In this document: positions 1 to 11,839 of the stretch, in pieces
How the letters are laid out: each line of letters opens with the position of its first letter
Position numbering within the stretch: position 1 is the stretch's first letter
Assembly (NCBI GenBank): GCA_037039685.1
Contig: JAWNGF010000008.1
Span: forward strand, 2,046,001-2,110,000
DNA from: Ceratobasidium sp. AG-K
Lineage: Eukaryota > Basidiomycota > Agaricomycetes > Cantharellales > Ceratobasidiaceae
DNA length: 64,000 nucleotides
Direction of reading: 5' to 3'
Program-made: the position numbers and the translations under genes
Notes under the pieces: model-generated
What the model was told of the DNA's origin: nothing
Database searches by the model: none
Seen by the model: the letters and a program-made list of their open reading frames with translations, nothing else

Positions 1-197
1 GAGGAGAACTTCCGCCGGCGGCCAGAGCGACACTTTGGTGTGAATATATTGCAACCTTTGACGTAGTTTTTGTAGATACGGCCTGCAGTAGTATGATCGA
101 TAGTCCCAAGTTTTTCAGCAACTTCTCGATTGGTAAGCCCTTTTTCCTTCAGGATAATAACCTTTGCACGCGTGGACGGTGATTTTGGAGTGGTCAT
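1..197 (-). CDS. Tc1/mariner-type transposase, N-terminal fragment (runs off the window)
   Basis: An open frame starts at the ATG at 197-195 and reads off the left edge without a stop (about 65 residues). The product begins MTTPKSPSTRAK and continues with a helix-turn-helix of the homeodomain-like type (GLTNREVAEKLG, then a recognition helix around DHTTAGRIYKNY), ending in a basic stretch (CRSGRRRKF). This is the usual N-terminal DNA-binding module of Tc1/mariner transposases. The catalytic DDE/D domain would lie beyond the window, so activity cannot be judged. No terminal inverted repeat was recognised downstream of the gene start within the window. Confidence 0.6.
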   Translation of the reverse strand, partial: MTTPKSPSTRAKVIILKEKGLTNREVAEKLGTIDHTTAGRIYKNYVKGCNIFTPKCRSGRRRKFS

Positions 198-2269
198 CTG
201 GGTCAATTGCTATGTGGTAGCCGCGAAAAACAAGGAGCGCGTCCGTGAGGTACAGCCGCCTGCTTATGCAAGAAAAATGGTTGCACCAAATCAGGTGTTC
301 ATTTTCCGACTTCCCCCACATCCTGCTTATCGATTTCTCTTTCGATTTTTTCATTCTTTATGTACATCTGGTAGCTATCGTTTCGCATGCTAATGAGAGC
401 ATTATCTCGTTGTCTGACCGCGGTACGAGTGGGCGATTTTTTGAGCAATCACGTGGTGCAATCAAATTTCGTGGCAGTGTAAATCCACGAAACTAATTGC
501 TATTGTGATGGATAGTCTAGTCAATTTGGCCGGTGATCGGATGCGTGGACCATGACTTGAAGCGCATGATATCGCTCGAGTACGGTCCACGGCATGATTG
601 GACAGTGTGGTACATGGTCCTTTCATAATCAGCTCTTCAGTCAGAGGTCGCTCGAGTTGCTTAGATGTCACGTTCGCTGTTGATGAAGCTTGAGGGCCTA
701 GGCACCGGTGTGGGCTGTTGAGAAGCGGTGGGACCTGGGGTAGCCTAGATGATGGGCACGGTGTGTGTTGTGATATTAGATATATCGAGAGGCCATCTAC
801 ACACCTGGGACGCGCCTTGGCAAAGTTGTCGTATGCTGTGGGCCACTGCTCTGCTGCCTGGCTTGGCCGGTGGCGCGCTGCCCATGGTCGTGTTTGTCCC
901 CGTGATCTCAGAACTTGCTGACGTAATCAGAGCACTGGAGACAATTGCTTCGAATCCATCCGTTGTTGACCGTGACCGCCATCTTGTCTGAAAGGGATGC
1001 TAAATACTATAAACCACTGTAGATCTGTTTTCTCTTCGCAATATTTTTTGTTAAATTTCCTACTCTTGGTACTACGTGCTCACTGATTCCGGGTGTAATT
1101 TGAACGCCGACACACAGGATCCACCCGTCAACTACTTCAAGGTCATTTCTCGGTGTTGATGACCTCTCAGTGGCCAACTGTCTCTACCGCCACTTAACGT
1201 ACTTCCGAGCTGTACTTTCCCCGGGATGGCTCGGTTTCGGCGCTCTTCAGGAATCTCCAGGATATTCTCGCCTCGGTTGAGCCTTCTCATTTGATCGTGC
1301 GAGCGCACTCTTGAGCGTGGCTGATTTTACATTCCCGGGTAGAAGCGCGCAACTCATCTACTGTTACGGTGTAACCTCGCACTACTATACTATCTCGACG
1401 TGTAACCTTCAGAGAAGCTCGGGATTAGAGCCTAGTCCAGACCAGATTTGCTGCGGGACTGAGGTTCCGAGGAACCCGCCCTAGGGATTGCGTTTCTCCC
1501 GTGACTTTAATTCAGAACCTCTCACACATCGGAGTCTCGTTGGTTCGACGAAGCGAAGCAGACGTCATCACTGTTCGGAAGGGTTTCGAACCACCCTGTG
1601 GGCGAAACGCTTGCTACAGGGCCGAAGATGTAGGACCTGTCATTTTTCACTGTGTAGGTGACTGTCTCACATGCCCATTTGCCGACCGCTCACTTAAGTT
1701 CGTCCTTCCAGCATATCGATCCTGTGGGCTTCAACCACCTGTCAAATTTATTGAGTTTAAACTGACCTCTTGAACATTCACTAGCATCTTGCAACTGAGA
1801 TGGCCGTTTTTTTCCTTGAAGGGGTGAGTTCGTACGGTTAAGCTATACACACCTTAATAATGGCTATGTCCAGGCCGAGAGATTGGCACAAGGTTCTATT
1901 CTTCAGTACTATCTCGAGCAAAACAAGCCTGAGTCTATGTCGTCGACTGGCTCTGGGCATGAATAATGTTTTCTTCTTCCTTCTTTACTTTCACCTTCGA
2001 TTACCATATGTGATAGATTCATGCTTGTGAACTTTAAATCCAAGGATTTTTCTAATAAATGGGCAATGCATCTATCTTCTCATTGCATGATACCATGCGG
2101 CAATCTTCATCCCGGAAGGTCGTCCTCCCTCGGACAGTTTGCTATTGAAATCCTGTTTGTCATTTCATTTATGATACAATAAAATACAGAAGGCACTTCA
2201 GAATTCGCCGCGGCTTATCCCCGAGTCATAACGTCTGCCTTTTTCACGGTCATGTATTGGGATCATAAC
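198..2269. other. Intergenic region without a recognisable gene
   Basis: Only short, unrelated ORFs occur here (for example 749-991 and 1501-1773 on the plus strand), with no recognisable domain, no consistent splice pattern and no homologous neighbour frame. No RNA gene or repeat was recognised. Confidence 0.4.
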
Positions 2270-4537
2270 TTATTTACTAGCACTCTCAAAGTGCTCAACA
2301 TCATTGGCCTTCTTCTCGGTTCCGACTTCAAGGTCCGAGGACTGCGAGGACCCTTCCATCGAGTGAGCGTGCTTTCCGTCGAAGATCTCTGTGAGTTCTT
2401 CGATAGTATACCCTTTGGTTTCTGATTATGTAGAGGTATTGTGAGCATTCTTTATGGGTTTCAGTAGTGGGCTGACTCACCAGGGTAAAGGAACCATATG
2501 ACGATGAGAAGGACAACAAGGACTACGCAGTAAACGATGTAGTACTTCCAGCCGATGGCTTCTAGAGCTACTGGATTAACCCATTGGTTCTGGAGCGGGG
2601 CATTAATTTTGGAGAACGAGGTGCGCATTTACTGTACTCACAAAGGCAAGAGCCAGGGCTTGGACAATTTGCAACAGGGACATACCCATCGAACGGACGG
2701 AGTAGGAAAGGATCTCTGCGCTATATGCGGTCGGGAGCGGCGTCCAGCAAATGTCATAACTAAAGTAGACGGCACTGGTTAGCATGTGAGTTTTTTTATA
2801 TTATAGCTTGCTCTCACAATCCAAAGGTCAAGAAAAGCATCGGAATGACCGCCAACCCAGTCGCCCGATCCGCCGTCCGGTCAAACGTAGCGCTAAGCGC
2901 AGTCACTATAATATAGCATACGAGCATTCCAAATGTGGCAAAGAGCCATATGGGACGACGTCCGATTCGGTCCACAGAAAGCGAGCCGAGAATAGAGATG
3001 ATCCAGTTCCAAACCGCCAGGCCACCATTGAGCGCGCCCTGTTGATGCGCGTTGGTTATGCCCACAAGTGTCAAAACTGAGATTCGTGAGTTAGACTCTG
3101 CTCACACGATGACCTCGGGGAGTACGGAGACATACCAGGAGCCAGGTAGTAAGTGATAATTCCGACACCGTTCAACTGTGCGCCTAACGCCGAAATTACT
3201 ACTATCGATGTTCGCCAGCGGTTTCCACGGGTGCGAACCATGTCCAACCACGAGGATTTGCGCTGACTCCGGCTCTCCGTGGCCAACGCATTCTGGATCT
3301 CGGCCAATTCATTTCGGACCAATTCGTCATTCACATCCCCGTTCGCATGATACTTGGCCAGAATTTGAAGAGCCTCGTCATCGCGGCCTTTAGATACCAG
3401 CCAACCTGTGATGACGGTCAGTGAAGAGGAGGAGGAAAGGATTGAACTGATGCTGACGAGGGGATTCAGGCATCCAAGCCAAGCATATTAGCTGTACGAT
3501 GGAGAATACACCTTGAAGCCCGCATGGAATCCGCCATATCCATTGGGAACCATGATCCAGCACTAACATCGTGGTCGCGTTAGCTGCGAAATTTGAGAAA
3601 AAGGACACCAGGACACTCACTCCCGTAGCATATCCATGCGGCAAGGATACTCCCAATATAATACGTAGTCATGTAGAGGCTTGTCACCCTACCACGAGTC
3701 CGAGGATGGGCAAGCTCTGTGACAATAATCGGCGCCGCCGAGGCTTGGAGGCTGCTTCCCGACCTGTAGTTAGGGGAATATCAATACTTGGATAATCAAC
3801 AGATAAATGATTGAAATTACCCCACAATCACCCGAGAAGCAATGAACTGGCCATCACCCTTTGACGTAGCTTGTACAATAGCGCCGACGATGATGAGGGC
3901 TGCTCCGAACCAGAGGATAAATTTGCGCCCGAATCGATCATTTGTCCAGGCGGATAGCAGTGGAACAACTATTCCAGGTAGATACTGTGAGGCGGATATC
4001 AAGCCCAACTGGAAGGAGTCAGTCAATCGAATGGGTCGGTAGGTCCGTACTTCAGCTTACCCTGTTACCCGAAGGCGTGTTGAAGTATGAGTTCCACTGA
4101 GGGAGTGTTTGGAGCCCATTTAAAAGGGACCCATCCTGTAGTTATCGTCTGAGGTTAGCGCTCCTGGTTCATATGGTCTCTTCAGTGAATACTTACAAAC
4201 CCAAAAGTAGTTCTTTGCAAAAACGTAGCTATAATCAGTTTTCTGGACCACGACTTGAATACCACCGAGAACGTACATAGATAGGTACACGATGCCTGGG
4301 ATGGAATGTGAGCGCAAGTAGCGAGTGGCGTATAATCATGTAACCAACCAATCCAGAAATGAAGCCTTCGAAGCCCACCGTCTTGCCACCAATTGGAGTG
4401 AGCATTGTTTCTCCACGTCGTATACGGGGCGACTGATCCAGCCATCTTGGTATGAGGAAAGAAGAGAGGCGAGAAGCTGGGGAACTGGGCCCCGTGGGGA
4501 CACCCGTATATATGGGCGCCGATTCCGACCCAGGCAC
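2270..4537 (-). CDS. MFS sugar (hexose/lactose-type) transporter
   Basis: A multi-exon plasma-membrane sugar porter of the major facilitator superfamily. Minus-strand exons show the family's order: a TM2-3 segment with the loop motif NDRFGRK (about 3930), an ELAHPRTRGR loop (about 3720), PESPR followed by the central loop WLVSKGRDDEALQILAKYHANG (3330-3480), a TM7-8 region with GVGIITYYLAPV (about 3150), DRIGRRPIW (about 2960), and the C-terminal ETKGYTIEELTEIF just before the stop at 2270-2272. Introns are short, with GT-AG ends. The N-terminus is uncertain: ATGs at 4537 and 4405 are both possible, and the first membrane segment does not carry the usual GxxFGYD motif, so exon 1 may be mis-set or degenerate. 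Import of a mono- or disaccharide is inferred from the family; substrate cannot be read from sequence. Confidence 0.8.
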
Positions 4538-5329
4538 AACGTTGACAACGATACTCTGCGTAAGAGAGCTAGACGAACACCCACAAAACGATACATTGTA
4601 GGCAATTCACCGGTGCTGGGTCACACGATTGTGGCACTAGTCAAATACCCTCGTCTACGGACCGGCGCATTTCATGTCTGGGCTGGTCAGTCGCTTGTTT
4701 AGGTTAAAGGACGAAGCACACGAAGACGGTAATATTATTGACGTCATGAATTCCAAGGAGGGGCTTGGCTTTAGTTCTGCCGTAGTGTCGTATTGGTTAG
4801 AAGAATAGAGTTCTCAGACACCATTATGTGTCACTTCGCACCAACTAATTAGTCCATCCATCACGCCGAGAGCCCGTTTAGAACCGTGTTAACAGGATGA
4901 AATGTCGGATAATTTTCAGACTTACTGCGTGTGGAATATCAGAGTCAATGAATTATGCCTTTTGTGGGTAGAATTTCCCATACCGGCACTTATCCAGAAC
5001 ACTTAAGGAACCTATTAGTCTAAAACTAGTAATAAACGCCGCACTCTGCTTAAACTTTCTCCCTCCCTGGATATATGCGCGCTTTATTGTTGGACTAGTC
5101 ATTCAGATTACATGGTTGGCCCTGAGTACCCTCAGCAAGCAGATTGCAGAGTTGCCAGTGTCACGTTTTACGGCGTCGTTCTAGATTTCACGCACGAACG
5201 GCAGAAATACTAATTTTGGGTGTGCTATCCGACTAATGTCATGATTTTCTATCGACACTGGAACTCCGCAGGGAGTGATCCGTCAGAGTGCCAACTTGAA
5301 CCAGGTCGATTATCACAACTACGTTATCT
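4538..5329. other. Upstream region of the transporter, no gene seen
   Basis: Between the transporter's 5' end and the palindrome there is no ORF with recognisable protein character. The transporter promoter must lie here, but no clear element was recognised. Confidence 0.35.
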
Positions 5330-6906
5330 CTACACTATTCCACAATACTAACATTGCAACATGTGACTGATTCTGTTGCAGTCTGCCACTGCGTGCGAGG
5401 ATCGGTAGCTATCAGTTTGATGCATCAATAGGAATTGTAGCCAATGTGGTCGAAAGTACATATCCGGGTTTTGAGCGAGATCCATCCCCCTCACGCCGAG
5501 GAATACCAAGATGTCTATTCACCATGTTGCGATATTATTGCAAATTAGGCTCACCAGGGAGCAACACCACGAAGACGGGTCGATCTCGATGGTTTTACAA
5601 CCGAATTTGATCAGGTCAAAGACGCGAAACATCTCTAGAGTACCTAAAGGCGATTTTTACAAGACAGGAAAGTGATCGACCTAGTCTATGGCTCGCTATG
5701 GGTGTATCATACTAGGGTGTCATCTCCTCTTTCCCCCTCATCTGCACAGTATTATAAGTGAACAAATCAGGTTGTAATATTGTATACAGGTGTTATTTAA
5801 GTTTCTAAGCATATATGTGAGGTCTTGGAGCCCCCAAAATTAACTGCTAATTGTCGAAGGTGTATTTTACCCAAAATCGGTATTTATGCGCCAACAGAAA
5901 TGAACCACCAGTCAAGCTGTAGTAAAAATGAATTAAATAATATATTATATTAAAAATTTAATTATTAAAATGAAAAATAAAAAATATAGTAATTAAATTG
6001 AAAAAAAAAATTAAATATGAACCACCAGTCAAGCTGGTGTTGGTATTTATGGCCCTATTAGCTCTTTAGAGATTTATTGGAGCCTTAAGAGTATACTGTC
6101 AAAGGTCCGAGACCTCGGAGTAAGTACAACAGGAGACACATAGCATGCAGGGCAAAAGCGGCACTATACACTAGGAAAATACACTCAAAGTACAGGCATG
6201 GGCATGTGTGTGCTATGTATCTCCTGTTGTACTTACTCCGAGGTCTCGGACCTTTGACAGTATACTCTTAAGACTCCAATAAATCTCTAAAGAGCTAATA
6301 GGGCCATACATACCAACACCAGCTTGACTGGTGGTTCATTTCTGTTGGCGCATAAATACCGATTTTGGGTAAAATACACCTTCGACAATTAGCAGTTAAT
6401 TTTGGGGGCTCCAAGACCTCACATATATGCTTAGAAACTTAAATAACACCTGTATACAATATTACAACCTGATTTGTTCACTTATAATACTGTGCAGATG
6501 AGGGGGAAAGAGGAGATGACACCCTAGTATGATACACCCATAGCGAGCCATAGACTAGGTCGATCACTTTCCTGTCTTGTAAAAATCGCCTTTAGGTACT
6601 CTAGAGATGTTTCGCGTCTTTGACCTGATCAAATTCGGTTGTAAAACCATCGAGATCGACCCGTCTTCGTGGTGTTGCTCCCTGGTGAGCCTAATTTGCA
6701 ATAATATCGCAACATGGTGAATAGACATCTTGGTATTCCTCGGCGTGAGGGGGATGGATCTCGCTCAAAACCCGGATATGTACTTTCGACCACATTGGCT
6801 ACAATTCCTATTGATGCATCAAACTGATAGCTACCGATCCTCGCACGCAGTGGCAGACTGCAACAGAATCAGTCACATGTTGCAATATTATTGTGGAATA
6901 GTGTAG
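5330..6906. repeat. Long near-perfect inverted repeat (palindrome), arms about 0.7 kb
   Basis: The left arm is 5330-6145 and the right arm 6211-6906, separated by a 65-bp loop. The arms match base for base over almost 700 bp, apart from a few single-base differences, a 3-nt indel near the outer tip and a 117-bp insertion in the left arm only. No protein is encoded in either arm. No matching target duplication was seen at the outer ends (left flank ...gttatct, right flank gtttcat...). It could be a fold-back element, a recent inverted duplication or a source of hairpin RNA. Confidence 0.9.
5900..6035. mobile_element. 98-bp extremely A+T-rich insertion with 19-bp target duplication
   Basis: The sequence atgaaccaccagtcaagct occurs at 5900-5918 and again at 6017-6035, flanking 98 bp that consist almost only of A and T (5919-6016). 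The right palindrome arm has a single copy of the 19-mer and no insert, so this is an insertion into the left arm with a 19-bp duplication. A duplication of that length is typical of target-primed reverse transcription or filler-DNA repair. The origin of the insert is unknown; mitochondrial-like DNA is one possibility. Confidence 0.75.
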
Positions 6907-7120
6907 GTTTCATCACCAGGTTGGTCGAATGAAAGTGTATCTCATTCACCAAGCTATGTACATACCTACATAATATCTGCCGATTGTTTCCGAACCTTCT
7001 CGGAGTTGGAGAGCGTCAAGGTCCACCGCACCATCGGTGAATTTCTGACACACGAATGTACCTGAGCCAAGCGCCTAGAAATTCGCCGATGGCTAGACCG
7101 GCTAATCCACCCCACCCGGC

Positions 7121-7347
7121 GTCAGAAAACCCCGAGAATCTTGTGTGATCTCGGGATCGACGGGAGGTGCTCGTCGGGCTCGTAGCGCCTCCTGAGCGCT
7201 CGGGGGAGTCGCGAGCAATCATGGGCAAAATGCGCGCTTATCTCGTGAGCCCTCACGAGACCTCACGAGCGCTTGGGAGACCAACGAGCACCTGCCCTAA
7301 ATCCCGACGCCTCACGAGCCGAACGAGATTTCGGGATTTTTGTAGAG
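7121..7347. mobile_element. MITE-like repeat, copy 1 (about 227 bp)
   Basis: The right end ...cgagatttcgggatttttgtagag is an imperfect inverted match of the left end (cagaaaaccccgagaatctt...), and the interior is rich in short CTCACGAG/CTCGTGAG palindromes. The same end sequences recur at 9121-9302 and in the well-preserved copy at 49969-50205. It is non-coding and lies upstream of the oxidoreductase gene. Confidence 0.6.
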
Positions 7348-7501
7348 TCATCACAGCCTGATACAGCATATTGCATCGGAAACAAGCCTGATCATCGAAG
7401 ATGGTATCAATGCCGACTCGAAAACGCTGATCCCAGCCCTACCACTATATTTTCGTACAACCCCTTGGCCACTGACCAAGAGCTCCAACGAGACTTGAGT
7501 C

Positions 7502-9023
7502 ATGCCTGCTGAGGTTATTATTAAAGTTGGGATTATCGGAGCAGGAGAAGTAGCACAAACCACTCATGTGGGCCAAAAAGACGTTCTCCCCGTTCACTTG
7601 ATTGACTTTCTATGTACAGCTACCTACACTCCAGTTGATCTCGCACAAGTACAAAGTTGTCGCGCTGAGTGACGTCTCCAAGCTCTCTCTGGAGCACTGC
7701 GGCGCCAAGTTTGGAATTTCTCCCGATCGATTGCACGAAAACCCGTGAGTTGGGTGCTTGGAAATCGCCCCTGTTTAATTAGAATGATGGTATAGCGCGG
7801 ACCTCACAAAACGAACAGACGTGGATCTTGTGGTCATCTTGGCACCCGATGAGTACCACGTGAACATCTCCACGTACCTACCGAAAATATTTTACTGAGC
7901 GTGCACCTTTTAGACACCTTTGGCTGTTCAAGCCGCCAATGCCGGGAAACACGGTCAGCGTTACCCCAGTGCTCGCCACAGTAACTAACACGACGCGAAG
8001 TCTTCATCGAGAAGCCAATGGCGTTGACTAATGAAGAGGCAGATGAAATCATTGCAGCAGGACGGCGAAACAATGTGCGACAACTAATAATCCTGCCTGA
8101 GTAGTGACTAATCCGCACTTCAGGTTATCGTTTTCATAGGTTATATGAGGCGATATGCACCCGCCTTTATCGAAGCGGCGAAGCTTGTGAAAAGTATGAA
8201 GACCATTGATTATGTCCGCGTGCGCGATATTATCGGAACGGTTAGTCGTTGTTACCTGCCCTAGGTATTCCGTTCTGACTCGCGCTTAAAACAGAACCCT
8301 TTCTTCGTCGGCCAATCCGGGACGTTCCCAAAGAAATTCGATGATTTCCCTCTTGCGTCAAGTGACGACCTCGTTGTTCGTGCTCGAGTCATCGCTCAAA
8401 CCGCGCTCGGAAATCAACGTGCGAATGACCCGAACGCGGTGTTCACATATCGTTTGTTGGGCGGATTAGGATCACACGATCTTTCGGCTATGCGAGAATT
8501 AATTGGGATGCCAAAGCGGTGTCTTGGGGCCGGGAAGAGTTCGAATGGGCTTTTTATTACAGCTTTGTTCGAGGTGAGAAATATTCTGTCACTTATTTAT
8601 CGTGGAATAACTGGCTGGGAAAGTACGATGGGTTTGTAGCAACGTACGAAACCGGAATCGACAACGTAGGAAAGTTTGACGCCCATTTAGAAGTGCATGG
8701 GGAGGGAAAGCGGATCAAAGTAACCTACGACACGCCTTATGTTAAAGTTTGTTCTCAAAATCATGTTTTTCAGTTCAACCGAGTTGATTTTATTCCCTCA
8801 GGGCCTGCCTATCAGTCTGACTATCTTGGAGACCAATCAAGACGGCCATTATCAGGAACGAGTTGTGCGGCCAACATATCAAGACGCATATACGTGCGAG
8901 TACGAAAGCTTGTACGACGCGATCGTGAATACGGCACCGGTCAAGACCACACCCGAAGATGCAAAGTTGGATCTGAAAATATTTAGGATGATTATGGACG
9001 CCCTATACCCAGTAACCGAATGA
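7502..9023 (+). CDS. Gfo/Idh/MocA-family NAD(P)-dependent oxidoreductase
   Basis: A cytosolic dehydrogenase of the glucose-fructose oxidoreductase / inositol dehydrogenase family. The first exon encodes a Rossmann start, VGIIGAGEVAQ. Following exons give VVALSDVSKLSLEHC, DLVVILAPDEYHVN, the family signature EKPMALTNEEADE (about 8010), and then GYMRRYAPAF. The C-terminal exons carry the substrate-domain strands (GGLGSHDLSAMRELIG; YDTPYVK; then GLPISLTILETNQDG) ending RMIMDALYPVTE at the TGA 9021-9023. About seven short introns are needed (for example 8241-8294 and 8745-8800). The start at 7502 puts the GxGxxG motif about ten residues in, as usual. Substrate unknown. The gene sits between two copies of the same MITE-like repeat. 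Confidence 0.8.
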
Positions 9024-9120
9024 ACCCGATGCTGTAACGGGCCTCAGTATGTCGTCGTGTATCGCCTATTGCCCAATGAAGGTTCCAAATTCTAGACGGT
9101 GCCAAATGGCCCTACCGATT

Positions 9121-9302
9121 GCGTGAGCAAAAACCTGGGATCTCGTATGGTCTCGGGATTAAGGGAACTTCCTCGCCGAGCTCATGGCAGCTGGTGAGCG
9201 CTCGCAAGCGGTTACGAACACTCACGAGAAAAATGCGCGCTTATCTCTCGGGCGCTCACGAGACGTCACGAGCCCGACGAGATTTTCGAATTTTTGTAGA
9301 GC
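9121..9302. mobile_element. MITE-like repeat, copy 2 (about 180 bp)
   Basis: Shares with copy 1 the internal run aaatgcgcgcttatctc, the CTCACGAG-type palindromes and the right end (gagattttcgaatttttgtagag); the left end gcaaaaacctgggatctcg is the degenerate inverted counterpart. It lies about 100 bp beyond the stop of the oxidoreductase gene. It is more decayed than the 50-kb copy, and no target duplication can be read. Confidence 0.55.
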
Positions 9303-9598
9303 GGTGCGATGTGACCAGATGGACAGATAAGCGCTAATTGGGTGGAGGGTTTCTCCGGACACTGTTATCCCATATTCGGGGGTTTTGCTCGTACCCAAAC
9401 TCGGGGATGGCTGTCCTAGCATTGACTAGATATCATATCCCCTATCGCCTGGGTTCAGTTTACGACGCGTTATGTTCGGCACATCTGTCTCCGATCAATC
9501 GTCACGGCTAGTTCGGCTCACTCTCACTACAAGATGAGCGCTCTGAGCCTCTATCTCCTGCAATTGTTCTCTGGGTTATTGTCACCTCTTCCGCCAGC

Positions 9599-10289
9599 AT
9601 GCCAGAAGCAATTGCCCATTATTGCACTCGACTCGCGAATACGCTTCTCGTTGAGTACTATCGCCTAGTCCTCGCACTCATTCAAGGTTCAACCAGCCGT
9701 CCAAGTCTTCCGACGGAGCTAGTCATGCATATACTCCACTTTACGCATCTCGTTTCACCTCACCCAGTCAAGAAACTCTCTTCAAACTACACCTGCCGGA
9801 GACCAATCCCAGTACCATTGTATCGTGGGATGTTTGGGATGTGCAGGTTGCCCCTTGCCATGATGCCATTTATGCGAAGCGCCCCCTTGAGCAGCAAGGT
9901 GCAGAGAGTCGAGGTAGTAGTTCGATATGTGGGGGGTTATACCTATGCCGTGCGTACTTGATTATTACCCTGAGTTTGGGCGACTTTTGACCGAACACGG
10001 CATATCCAGACGACGAGTCTTTGGAGTGATTTTATTATTCGACTTGTCCGACCAACATCTGACGGCGATATTATTTGTTAAGAATACTGACGGATCGGAG
10101 CGTAAATGGCCCTGTTTCGAATCCTCCATCGAGGCCAAACCAGGCTTTACCATCCCGAGTTTGGGCTGCGAGCGGCGACGAACCATATACTGGGAGGACA
10201 TACCTGAAATGCGGGCCGGGGACCAACTCGAGCTTGTGGTGCAGACGTACGTGGGTGAGAGTCAAGTGGACAAATTAGATGGTAGCTGA
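9599..10289 (+). CDS. Hypothetical protein with F-box-like N-terminal motif (model uncertain)
   Basis: The first frame (9599-9961) contains SLPTELVMHILHF followed by a His/Arg-rich segment (KKLSSNYTCRRPIPV), the kind of F-box-like start common in Agaricomycete lineage-expanded families. A second frame (about 9957-10289) reads as a plausible globular segment (VFGVILLFDLSDQ...; CERRRTIYWEDIPEMRAGD). The two are offset, and I found no convincing intron joining them, so the locus is either mis-modelled or broken. If real, it would be an SCF adaptor with an unknown target-binding region. No other domain is recognised. Confidence 0.3.
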
Positions 10290-11026
10290 GGGTGTATACG
10301 ATATGGGAACCGTCGATGAATACCATGACATATCTGTAGGTTGCTGGATTCCATTAGATTTTGTGCATGAATTTCTTGGATGTTGTATTACTATTTGTAA
10401 CATATTGGAATCGACTACCAGTTTAGCAGAATCACGAAGGTAGTGTTGAATACTTCTCAGGTAGTCAGCATAGGGCGTGCGCCGTTTTCCGGCGGCGTAC
10501 TCTATTCGGGACGGGTGGGCCGACAGTCGTGGGCAGCAATAGAGCAAACCGCGCGAAGGCCCGGTCGCCACGTTTTTGACTACGGATGGCGCACCCATTT
10601 AGAAACACGGTTTGATTGGTTGACAGATTTGCCTTTCAAAAGCCTTCCCCCGGAAAATAGGCTAACGAAGGTTTATATCATTTCGAGCGTAGTGCGCATA
10701 CATGGGTACCCTTAAAGATTTGCCCAATTTTTCAGTGTTGGCGAATTTCCTCTCTTGCGATATTCAATATATTTCGTTCATTCCAGGCTCGTGCTCATCG
10801 AAGGTGTCTAGACCGTTGCTGGACCAAGATCAGGCGGCTTTGTCGAAAACGAGATTCGGTACCAACCCAGATGTCACTTCGCAATCTCCTCAGCACCCTA
10901 GCTAAAGCAAATATATTTGCTAAGCCGCTAGTATAACCATCTTCAGAGAAATTTGGATACCTAAGAAACAAGAGGGCGGGATATTTGCAAGGCCTGAGGC
11001 GAAAAGGCAGAACTTCTGGACATTCT

Positions 11027-11389
11027 TCAGTCCTCGAATGAAAAGTCAATAGACCTAGTTGAAACACACCCTGAAAAATGTTGCGGGACCAATTCTCTGC
11101 CTCGTCGCCCGGTCTTATAGTATTTAAAGTCCAAGAGATTGAGTTCCGCGCCATGCTCAAGTCCGAGCCGCTCCCACGCTTCTTCCGTCTTCGAAAAATT
11201 TGAGTAGAACCCATTAATCTCATACATTTTATACGTGTCTACAGAGACTCGGAGCGATCCACACATCTTCGGTCCGTAGCCACCCGCGCCACCAGCATCA
11301 CATGACACTCTCCCACCCTCGCCGATTACCACCCAAATGTTCCCGCTACCATGCAATCCTCTCAACGTACTCAGAACATTCAACCTCAC
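11027..11389 (-). CDS. Uncharacterised ORF fragment
   Basis: A 120-codon minus-strand frame whose second half has balanced, protein-like composition (GYGPKMCGSLRVSVDTYKMY, later LLDFKYYKTGRRG). No family is recognised and no convincing first or last exon was found. The opposite strand also has a plausible short frame at 11340-11490, so strand assignment is weak. It could be the relic of a gene lost in the rearranged zone before the NLR-like pseudogene. Confidence 0.25.
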   Translation of the reverse strand: MRLNVLSTLRGLHGSGNIWVVIGEGGRVSCDAGGAGGYGPKMCGSLRVSVDTYKMYEINGFYSNFSKTEEAWERLGLEHGAELNLLDFKYYKTGRRGRELVPQHFSGCVSTRSIDFSFED

Positions 11390-11839
11390 GACTGACGTAC
11401 GGAAGCTCGACGTCGCCGGCGAGATGCTCGTCTACGACAGGGCCGAGGACATCCGGATTGACAATGAAGCGCCCTGGAAAAAGGAGTGAGTCCTCCATTA
11501 CTTATCGTACTAAGTTAATATGGGTGTAGCCTGCATTATTGCCGTAAAGTGCATATTCCTGTGATCGCGCTTATCAAGATGGTGATACACGCGCCGTGGC
11601 TATATGAGATTATGGGTACGATGTAGGTGAAGGCCTGCCGCGGCGGATTGGAGTATGGTGATTACGAATTCGTTATGCGTTGCCAGTACAAGTCCCACCC
11701 AATCCCACGCAATTATTCTAATGTGACTAGGCACTGATATCTGTGTAATAACGCCACCAACGAAGCCGACAGCGCTGATCTAGGGAGGTGTTTACTCGTC
11801 TCTTGTTATCCCTATTACTGGAGGTTTCGTAGGGCGCAG

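Noticed and set aside
749..1773. ORFs 749-991 and 1501-1773 near the left end
   Set aside because: Short, no recognisable motif and no supporting neighbouring exon.
5330..6906. Palindrome as a pure assembly artefact
   Set aside because: One-arm insertion with a target duplication, a 3-nt indel and separate substitutions show that the arms have independent histories.
11302..11529. Plus-strand frame at 11340-11490 (RKLDVAGEMLVYDRAED) as an exon of the NLR-like gene
   Set aside because: Protein-like, but not matching any NACHT-WD40 N-terminal part and with no junction into the NACHT remnant.
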